Shown here one piece after another: positions 43,812-51,300 of a stretch of DNA of 64,000 nt; position 1 is the first letter of the stretch; the number at the start of each line of letters is the position of its first letter. Under the pieces are notes generated by a model, which saw only the letters and a list, made by a program, of their open reading frames with translations, searched no databases and was not told the DNA's origin. This DNA is from Paenibacillus sp. (GTDB lineage Bacteria > Bacillota > Bacilli > Paenibacillales > YIM-B00363): positions 1 to 64,000 of the forward strand of contig JAPSKX010000003.1 of assembly GCA_031181325.1 (NCBI GenBank), given 5' to 3'. The position numbers and the translations under genes were made by a program.

Positions 43812-44914
43812 CAGCCATCCACCTCCCCGACGACGATATCGGTCGCGCCCAGAATCGTAACCAAGTTCGTCATCGTCTCGCCGACGAGCAGCTTCGGCAA
43901 AATCTGCAGATTGATGAACGAGGGACGGCGGAACTTGATCCGGAACGGCTTATCCTTCCCGCGGGAGACGAGGTAACAGCCGATTTCGCCGCGCGGCGAC
44001 TCGATGGCCGTGTAGATCTCGCCCTCCGGCGGACGGATCACGCGCGGCGCCTTGCCCATGATCGGGCCGTCGCCCGGGAAGTTGTCGATCGCTTGCTCCA
44101 AGATGCGAAGACTCTGCTCGATTTCGGCGAGACGGACGAAATAGCGGTCGTAGCAATCCCCGTTCGCCCCGACCGGCACGTCGAAGTCGAACTTCTCGTA
44201 CAAGCTGTATGGCTGATCCTTCCGCAAATCCCACTTCACCCCGGTGCAGCGCAGGTTCGCGCCGCTGAGCCCGTAGTCGATCGCGGTTTGCGCGTCGTAC
44301 TTCCCGACGCCCTTGATTCGCGTGAGGAAGATTTCGTTGCCGCTGACGAGGTTATCGTATTCCTTCAGCTTCTCGCGCATGTACGGTACGAAATCCCGCA
44401 CCTTCTGAATCCAGCCCTCGGGCGCGTCCCACTTCACGCCGCCTATGCGCATATAGAAGTACGTAAGACGCGCGCCGCAAAGCTCGTTGAACATATCGAT
44501 GATCTTCTCCCGGTCGCGGAACGCGTACAGGAACGGACTCATCGCCCCGATATCGAGCAGATACGTCCCCCACCAGACCAGATGCGAAGCGATTCGCTGC
44601 AGTTCCATCACGATGAGGCGCAAATACTCGGCGCGTTCCGGAATTTCGAGCCCCATCAGCTTCTCGACGGTGTTGCAAAGCACATAGTTGTTCGTCATCG
44701 CCGATACGTAATCCATCCGGTCCGTGTAGGGGATGATTTGCGTATAGGTGAGGTTTTCCGCAAGCTTCTCCGTGCCGCGATGGAGGTAGCCCATCACCGG
44801 CATCGCTTCCTTGATGATTTCCCCGTCCAGCTTGACGACGATCCGAAAGACGCCGTGCGTGCTTGGATGCTGCGGGCCTACGTTCAGCAACAGTTCTTCG
44901 GTTCTTAAGGCCAT
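43811..44914 (-). CDS. nuoD: NADH-quinone oxidoreductase subunit D (49 kDa)
   Basis: A 367-residue quinone-site subunit related to NiFe hydrogenase large subunits. The start LLNVGPQHPSTHGVFR, the GYLHRGTEKLAE block (quinone-binding His) and the conserved tyrosine region are present. AAGGACAG and GGAGG lie upstream of the ATG at 44914. It lies 6 nt after nuoC. Confidence 0.95.
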   Translation of the reverse strand: MALRTEELLLNVGPQHPSTHGVFRIVVKLDGEIIKEAMPVMGYLHRGTEKLAENLTYTQIIPYTDRMDYVSAMTNNYVLCNTVEKLMGLEIPERAEYLRLIVMELQRIASHLVWWGTYLLDIGAMSPFLYAFRDREKIIDMFNELCGARLTYFYMRIGGVKWDAPEGWIQKVRDFVPYMREKLKEYDNLVSGNEIFLTRIKGVGKYDAQTAIDYGLSGANLRCTGVKWDLRKDQPYSLYEKFDFDVPVGANGDCYDRYFVRLAEIEQSLRILEQAIDNFPGDGPIMGKAPRVIRPPEGEIYTAIESPRGEIGCYLVSRGKDKPFRIKFRRPSFINLQILPKLLVGETMTNLVTILGATDIVVGEVDG

Positions 44915-44920
44915 CTGTCC

Positions 44921-46003
44921 TTACACCTCCGGGTCCAACGGTTCGTAGTCTTTGCGCAGCGGGTGGCCGACCCAATCGTCGGCCATCATGATGCGCCTGA
45001 GGTCGGGATGGCCCGGGAAGTCGACGCCGAGCAGGTCGAAGATTTCGCGTTCGTTCCAGTTGGCCGTCGCCCACAGCGGCGTGATGGACGGAACGACCGG
45101 CTTTTCCCGATCGGCCTTCACCTTCACGCAGACCTCCTGCTTCGTCGTCAAATTAATAAGATGATATACGACTTCCAGATGCGTCTCCTGGTCGACCCCG
45201 GACACATTGCGCAAATAGTTCATTCCCGTCTCGGGATGCATCTTCAACGTCTCCGCCGTTCGGAACCAGCGGTCTCCCTTCACGGTTAGCGTCGGGATCT
45301 CGCCGCTCTTCTCGTTGATGTCGGCCGACTCGATCGCGTCCGCTCCGACGGCTTCCGCTACGATCGCCGCGTATCGCTCCAGCAGCGGCTGATTTTTCGA
45401 CGGCTCCTTCGGCTTCGGCGGCTCGGCGCCTTCGCCGTCCTCCGTCTTCGCCGCGCGCGGCGCGCGGGCCGGGCGCTCGCCTTCCGCTCTCGGCGCGCGA
45501 GCCGGCTTCTCGGCCGTTTCGCCCTCCGCCGGCGCCGCGCCGCCGGCCGCCGCGGCGCGAGCCGCGCGCGCTTCCTGCGCGCGCCGAATCTTCGCCTCGC
45601 GGTCCTCGTCCGTCGTAACCGCTTTCGCTGGAGGCTTCTCGGTGGTAGCGCCCTGAGAGTCCGCCCCGCTCGTCTCCGAAAGCTCCTTCTTGCCTTCGAC
45701 TGCGGCCTGGACGTCGCGCGCCTGCTCTTTGGCGACTTCATCGCCTTGCGCCTGCAGCGCTTCCGCCCGCTTCACGGTTTCCTTCGTCGGCGATGCCTTC
45801 CCGTCTTCGACCTTCTCGACCGCGCCGACGTCGTTCGTATGGATTTCGCCGTCCTTATCGGGTTCCGGCTTATACTTCGCGACTTCGTCCTCGTTCTGGG
45901 GCATAGACACGTCGGTGCCTTCCGGCGCGGGCTCCGGCGGATTCCCCCCGGCTTCCTTCGCCAGCTCCTCGGCGGCCTTCTTGATTTTATCGTCTTCCGT
46001 CAC
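44921..46003 (-). CDS. nuoC: NADH-quinone oxidoreductase subunit C with long low-complexity N-terminus
   Basis: 360 residues, of which only the C-terminal ~150 (from about 205, [14 protein letters not shown], to the end; signature [23 protein letters not shown]) are the normal 30-kDa complex I subunit. The first ~200 residues are charged and low in complexity, rich in Glu, Lys, Ala and Pro, with repeated ARAPRAE-like blocks around 165-190. No stop interrupts it and nuoB overlaps the GTG start at 46003 by 4 nt, so the extension is in frame and probably translated. Its role is unknown; it might stand in for missing peripheral-arm contacts. Confidence 0.9.
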   Translation of the reverse strand: MTEDDKIKKAAEELAKEAGGNPPEPAPEGTDVSMPQNEDEVAKYKPEPDKDGEIHTNDVGAVEKVEDGKASPTKETVKRAEALQAQGDEVAKEQARDVQAAVEGKKELSETSGADSQGATTEKPPAKAVTTDEDREAKIRRAQEARAARAAAAGGAAPAEGETAEKPARAPRAEGERPARAPRAAKTEDGEGAEPPKPKEPSKNQPLLERYAAIVAEAVGADAIESADINEKSGEIPTLTVKGDRWFRTAETLKMHPETGMNYLRNVSGVDQETHLEVVYHLINLTTKQEVCVKVKADREKPVVPSITPLWATANWNEREIFDLLGVDFPGHPDLRRIMMADDWVGHPLRKDYEPLDPEV

Positions 46004-46518
46004 TGACTCGTCACCCGCTTCCCGGTCTTCGCTTCGTAACGGATCTTCTCCTGCAGCTTGTTAATGCCATAGATGAGCGCCGCCGGATTCGGAGGGCAGC
46101 CCGGGATGTAGACGTCTACGGGTACGATCTGATCGACGCCCTTCACGACGGCGTACGACTTCACGTACGGCCCGCCTGCGGTCGCGCAGGAGCCCATGGC
46201 GATAACCCACTTCGGTTCCGGCATCTGGTCGTACAGCTTGCGGAGCAGCGGTCCCATCTTCTTCGTGACGGTGCCCGCCACGATCATGACGTCCGACTGG
46301 CGCGGCGACGTCCGGAAGATGACCCCGAACCGGTCCAAGTCGTAATGCGAGCCGCCCGTTCCCATCATCTCGATGGCGCAGCAAGCGAGCCCGAACGTCA
46401 TCGGCCACAGCGAGTTGCTGCGCGCCCACGCCTTCAGCTGCTCGAGCGTCGTCATGAAGACGTTGCGCTGCATCTCCTCGTGCTCTTCCGGCGAAATCTT
46501 GCTTAAATCGAGGTCCAT
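46000..46518 (-). CDS. nuoB: NADH-quinone oxidoreductase subunit B (cluster N2)
   Basis: A 172-residue subunit carrying the terminal 4Fe-4S cluster N2. The ligands Cys46-Cys47 ([10 protein letters not shown]), Cys111 (MGSCA) and Cys141 (IPGCPPNP) are intact. The ATG at 46518 lies within the end of nuoA (16-nt overlap) with AAGAAGG just upstream; a TTG at 46539 would extend it by seven residues but is not needed. Confidence 0.95.
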   Translation of the reverse strand: MDLDLSKISPEEHEEMQRNVFMTTLEQLKAWARSNSLWPMTFGLACCAIEMMGTGGSHYDLDRFGVIFRTSPRQSDVMIVAGTVTKKMGPLLRKLYDQMPEPKWVIAMGSCATAGGPYVKSYAVVKGVDQIVPVDVYIPGCPPNPAALIYGINKLQEKIRYEAKTGKRVTSQ

Positions 46519-46874
46519 TTCAGCACCTTCTTCTTCCAAGCGTAGATGAGTCCGATCACCAGCAGCGAGACGAAAATCAACATCTCCACGACGGCGAACA
46601 AGCCGAGTTTATCATAGGCGACCGCCCACGGATACAAGAATACCGCCTCCACGTCGAACACGACGAACATCAGCGCGAACAAATAATATCGTACGTTAAA
46701 TCGGACCTGCCCGGACCCTACGGGTTCGTTGCCGCTCTCGTATGTCGTTTGCTTCTCGGGAGTCGGCTTGTGGGGCCTCAAGAAGCGGCCGAGCGTCAGC
46801 GCGGCGACCGGCAACAGCACGCCGATCGCAACGAAAATCGCTACCAGCACGTAATTGTTCATGTAATGTTCCAA
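46503..46874 (-). CDS. nuoA: NADH-quinone oxidoreductase subunit A
   Basis: A 123-residue, three-helix subunit; the conserved loop [20 protein letters not shown] and [16 protein letters not shown] are present. The TTG at 46874 is preferred because AGGAGG lies 10 nt upstream; the ATG at 46862 is 22 nt from it. It is first gene of the operon. Confidence 0.92.
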   Translation of the reverse strand: MEHYMNNYVLVAIFVAIGVLLPVAALTLGRFLRPHKPTPEKQTTYESGNEPVGSGQVRFNVRYYLFALMFVVFDVEAVFLYPWAVAYDKLGLFAVVEMLIFVSLLVIGLIYAWKKKVLKWTSI

Positions 46875-46943
46875 GTCTTCGATTCCTCCTTGTCGTCGCA
46901 TCAGGCGCATATAATTAGAAAAGATTGGCTATAAAACGTTACC

Positions 46944-46952
46944 ATTATAACA
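46944..46952 (-). promoter_or_regulatory. Extended -10 promoter of the nuo operon
   Basis: TGTTATAAT on the minus strand (46952-46944) is an extended -10 element with no good -35. The same nine bases precede upp. A small stem ACTCC/GGAGT with Ts, a possible terminator of the CGNR gene, overlaps just upstream. Confidence 0.6.
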
Positions 46953-47073
46953 AAAACTCCAATCGGAGTATATGCAAAGTAGCGGGCCCGGCCTTACGCG
47001 GTCGTTTTTGTTGCCAAATAGGATTGTACGTTCCATGACCCCCAACACAAAGTCTTCCATCCACAGCGGATTT

Positions 47074-47715
47074 CTAACCGTTGTTCCCTTGCTTTCCTTT
47101 CTTTCGTTCCTGAAACCTCCGCATCTTCGCCCGGTTCCCGCAGTCCCGCATGCTGCACCAACGGCGGCTATGATTCTTCGTATGATCCAGAAACAGCCAT
47201 CCGCAGCCGGGCGGCCCTTCGCATCTGCGCACATCGACCGCCTGCCGCGAGGTTAACAACTCTACGGCGGCTCGGATGACCGGATACAAGGGCCTCAGCC
47301 AAGAGACCTCGGATCCGAGCCGCCATCTCCAAACGTAGGCGCCATCCTCGAAAACCAACGACAGGTTGTCCCCCGCCTCACGCCACATCGCGTTCAGCAT
47401 CTCGACGTCCTCCCCGGGGGGAGGCTCCCCGTGCGCGACCGCGCTGAATATACGAAATAACCCTTCCCTCACGTCCAACGCTTTCCTGAAAGCCGCCTCG
47501 GCTTCCGGCTCTCGCGTCTTCGCCGCATCCAGCAGCGCTGCGCCGGACTCCCGACTTAACGCTTCCGCGGCAATCGCCCATGCTACGACGTCCGCGTAGC
47601 CATGAAGCCGATCGGCCGGTGCGGCGCTGGAATGCCAATCTACCGTGTTGCAATAATCGAGGGGCAGCGATCCGCCGAGAAAGCTGAACGCCGGTCCCGC
47701 TTCCTTGTCATTCAA
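47074..47715 (-). CDS. CGNR zinc-finger (ABATE domain) transcriptional regulator
   Basis: A 213-residue putative regulator. The N-terminal ABATE-type domain (GGSLPLDYCNTVDW onward) is followed by a C-terminal CGNR zinc finger with Cys165, Cys171, Cys187 and Cys192 in the pattern C..CGWLFLDHTKN..RRWCSMRDCGNR. Family members are probably ligand-responsive DNA-binding proteins, poorly studied. It is divergent from the DinB-like gene, with a 15-bp palindrome between the two starts, so it probably controls both. AAGGGC lies before the ATG at 47715. Confidence 0.88.
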   Translation of the reverse strand: MNDKEAGPAFSFLGGSLPLDYCNTVDWHSSAAPADRLHGYADVVAWAIAAEALSRESGAALLDAAKTREPEAEAAFRKALDVREGLFRIFSAVAHGEPPPGEDVEMLNAMWREAGDNLSLVFEDGAYVWRWRLGSEVSWLRPLYPVIRAAVELLTSRQAVDVRRCEGPPGCGWLFLDHTKNHSRRWCSMRDCGNRAKMRRFQERKKGKQGNNG

Positions 47716-47764
47716 GCCCTTCCACTCCCGCCTAGCGATACTATGTCCACCGTACCATGCCTTA

Positions 47765-47794
47765 TTGACATTGGCAATGTCTCACAGCTACAAT
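47765..47794 (+). promoter_or_regulatory. Promoter of the DinB-like gene with embedded palindrome
   Basis: TTGACA (47765-47770), 18 bp, TACAAT (47789-47794). The perfect inverted repeat GACATTG-G-CAATGTC (47767-47781) overlaps the -35, so a bound protein would block or remodel the promoter. The CGNR regulator is the obvious candidate. Confidence 0.75.
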
Positions 47795-47827
47795 TAAACC
47801 ATCAAAAATTATTTAGGAGGTTATAAT

Positions 47828-48307
47828 ATGGACTTTACCCCTGGGCTTTCGCTGGCGAAACAATTCGAGATGATTTACGAAAGAAATTATTGGCATGCGT
47901 CGCTGCGCGACTTACTTGCCACCGTCACCCCCGACGAAGCGATTCGCCGTCCCGTTCAAGGCGGGCATACCATTTACGAAATCCTCCACCATCTGTTGTA
48001 TAGCGCGGAAGAAGCGACGCATCGGTTAGGCGGACGTCCCGACCAATGGGATGAAGCGAGAAGCTGGGTCGAAACGCCGGACGCATTGACTGAGGAGGAA
48101 TGGCAGGAGACGATCGGACGTTACGACGATACGCGACGGGCGTTCCGCGACGCTGCCTCCGGTCTCGGCGACGCCGCGCTGTTGGCCGCAGACGCGAGCC
48201 GCCCGACGCCGTACGACCTTGTCCAGCAGCTGCTTCATCACGAAGCGTTCCACGCGGGTCAAATCGCTTACGTACGGCGCCTGCACGGCCGCGAAGCGAT
48301 CCTGTGA
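47828..48307 (+). CDS. DinB/YfiT-family putative metal-dependent protein
   Basis: A 159-residue four-helix-bundle protein of the DinB-like superfamily. Possible metal ligands are His54 or 55 (EILHHLL) and His138 and His142 (LLHHEAFHAGQI), the usual three-histidine layout. Some members are thiol-S-transferases (for example bacillithiol-dependent); the substrate here is not evident. AGGAGG lies 7 nt before the ATG. It is one of only two plus-strand genes in the window and is divergent from the CGNR regulator. Confidence 0.85.
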   Translation: MDFTPGLSLAKQFEMIYERNYWHASLRDLLATVTPDEAIRRPVQGGHTIYEILHHLLYSAEEATHRLGGRPDQWDEARSWVETPDALTEEEWQETIGRYDDTRRAFRDAASGLGDAALLAADASRPTPYDLVQQLLHHEAFHAGQIAYVRRLHGREAIL

Positions 48308-48331
48308 GCGACAGGATTCTCTCCCTTCCAT

Positions 48332-48382
48332 GAAAAAGGCGGCCGCCCCCCGGTTCCATTCCGAGGTGCGACCGCCTTTTCA
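48332..48382. terminator. Bidirectional terminator between the DinB-like and giant SLH genes
   Basis: GAAAAAGGCGGCCGC (48332-48346) and GCGACCGCCTTTTC (48368-48381) pair and are A- and T-flanked on both sides, suiting the converging genes. Confidence 0.85.
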
Positions 48383-48383
48383 T

Positions 48384-51300
48384 TTATTCCTCTTCCACAA
48401 AACGAATCCACTGTTCTTTGCCGTCCTGCGTCCAAATCGCTTCATGCGACTTCGATGCTTCTCCGACGTCGGCATACGCCCAATTCGTCTTCGATACGTC
48501 CGGCCATAATGAAGCGTAATTCCCTAACAACGGCCCGCGTCCGACCGCCCGGTTGATCATCGTCACGGCTTCGGCTCTCGTCAGATCCCGATTCGGGTAG
48601 AAGTTCCCTTCCGGATACCCGTTCATGATTCCGTTCTGACGAAGCGTTTCGATATGATCGATCGCCCAATGCCCTTTGAGGTCGGAGTAGACGGAAGTCG
48701 TCCCGGCCAGCGGTTCGAGATTGAGGAAGCGCAACAGGGTTGCCCCCATTTCGGCTCTCGTGATCCGCTTGTCGGGGCGGAACTCCCCGTTCTCGTATCC
48801 TTTCATAATTCCCGTTTCTTTCATCCGTTCGATGGCCCCGAACGCCCAGTGCGACGTCGGCATGTCGGGGTACGACGCGGCGCCGATTCCCGGGGACGCT
48901 GCGAAGACTTCGCTCCGCTGCAAAATTCGCGCGAGCATCATCGCCATCTCTGCTCTTGTAATGGAGTTCTCCGATTTAAACTCGCCGTCGGGATATCCGT
49001 TAATATATTTGTAATGAACGAACGCTCTCGCGACGACGAATTTGTAAGCTTGACTCTTGGCGCCCGAACCTGCGATCGCCGTCTGAACCTCGTACTCGCC
49101 CTCCGCCAACTCACCGGCAAAGAACGTCCACGTTCCATTCGCGTCGCTTTTCACGGTTCCGACCTTCCGTCCGTTCAAGTAGACGTCCACTTGCGCGTTC
49201 GGCGTCGCTTTCCCTTCCAGGGTCACTTCCCGATCGGTTACGATCTCGTTTTCCCTTGGCGGCGTAATGGACGCTTCCTGCACCGGAACGTCGTCGGAAT
49301 GGACCGTATCGGCAGGCGTTGTCGACGTCGGCGCATCGGTCACCCGGAAGAACGTGAACGTACTGAACTTGTGCAGCTTAAACTTAAAGCCTACGGGAAC
49401 GTTCCGATCGTCGGTAACGATCGTTCCGTCCAACGGACCGTTCCCGACCTTCACGATTCTGATCTCGTCGTCGTGTTCGATGAGCAGCCGAATCGAATCG
49501 ATTTGTTCGGATGTAATCCCAAGACCCGTCAATGGGAAAATGACTTCCGTTTCGTACCCGACATAGTTCGTGACGATTTCCCTTGGGATGCCTAGTACTT
49601 CCGCGGCTTTCCCGCTGCCGGCCTCGGCCTGCATCGTCTGCGCCGTTCGGTTCGCGACGACCTGTTTCTCGCGCGCGTCCCGAATCGGAACGATGCGGAA
49701 GAACAAGTCGATGCCGGCCTCGGTCAACTGCGCGATTGAGTTCGGCTGCAGTTGGATGGCGCCTTCCGGCGTCGTCACGTTCAATACGCGGGCTCCCCCG
49801 TTTCGTTCGATAACCTGCAGCGCCGCGTTCGCGATCTCGACGGCGATTTCGTCCGCCCGTGCGTCCGAAGACGCGTTCGGCTTATCGTCGAAATCGATTC
49901 GAATATCGCCGGCGACCGTATTTACGATCGCCTGCATCGCCTCGTCCGACATTACTAATTTATCGACGGTTTGCGCCGGCGCGCCGTTCGTAGTCAGCGT
50001 CGTTCTCGTCACCCTGACGCCTTGATCGACCATCGTTTCTCCGACCTTGACCGCGTTCGTCGCGGGCGTCGTTACCTTCTCTTCTTCGAGTCGATTGCTC
50101 TTTACGATGAGCAGAAACGTTCTTTCCAGTCTTCGGCCGTCTTTTTCGACGATCGCGGTCAGGATGACGTTGACGTCTTCCGCTTGACGATTCACACTTG
50201 TCTTATATTCCGGGACCTCGCCGCCCTGCATTGCCGCTTCCGGCTCGATGCTGATGACGGCCGGCTTATTCGACTTCCAGCCGACGACCGTTTCGTAGGC
50301 GCCATCCGCGATCAAGAAGACCGGCAGCGTCACGCTCTCCCAGATATCCCCTTGCGAGAATCGCACCTTGACCTGCTTTAACGCGTCCGCGACATCGTCG
50401 CCGACCCGAACTTTCGCCGAGGGCTCGCTCTCCAAGCCGCCCGCCGTTTGCGTTACCGAATAGTCGGTCCCCGCCGGAATGCCGGCGAAGACGAAGGCGC
50501 CGTTCCCGTCCGCGACCCCCGTCGCTGCGAGCCGCCCGTCCTTGTCGTACAGCTTGAGCGCCGCGTTCGGTTTTCCGCCGGATACGGTTACCGTTCCCTC
50601 GCCTTTGGCGCTGCCGACGGCGGCTACGGGTCCCGGCCCGACGTCAGCCTTGGAAGATCGGCCGCTTTCCAAGCCGTCCACCGTTTGGGTCGCCGTGTAA
50701 TCCGTGCCGGCAGGCACCCCGACGAACGTGTACGTCCCGCCGAGGTTCGCGATCCCGGTCGCCGTTACCGCCCCGTTCTTATCGTACAGCGTCAGCACGG
50801 CGCCATATACGGCTTCGGTCACGGTGATCGTGCCCGCCCCGTTCCGGCTTCCCGTTATCGTTATCAAGCCCGTGCCGACCGACACTTTGTTGGATACAGC
50901 GCTTTCGATGCCGTCGACGGTTTGCGTAGCCGCGTAGTCGGTTCCCGTAAGCACGCCTTGGAACGTGTAGCTTCCGGTTCCGTCGGCGATTCCGCTTCCG
51001 ACGACGTTGCCCAGCTTATCATAGAGCGTAACCGCCGCCCCGTATACCGCGCCGGTTAGCTCGACCGTTCCTTCGCCGCCGGAGCTGCCGACTGCGACGA
51101 CGGTGCCGGGGCCGACAACGACTTTGTTCGAAAAGGCGCTCTCTACGCCGTTCAAGGTTTGCGTCGCGGCATACTCCGCCCCGAACGCCACTCCTGCGAA
51201 CGTGTACCGTCCTTCGGCGTCTGCCGCTCCGGCTGCGACCTGTACGCCTTGCTTATCGTACAACGTGAGCGCCGCGTTCGGAGAAGCTCCGCTAACCATA

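Noticed and set aside
45390-45620. GC-rich repetitive DNA in nuoC as a possible minisatellite
   Set aside because: It is coding low complexity (Ala, Arg, Glu, Pro codons) without a fixed unit length.
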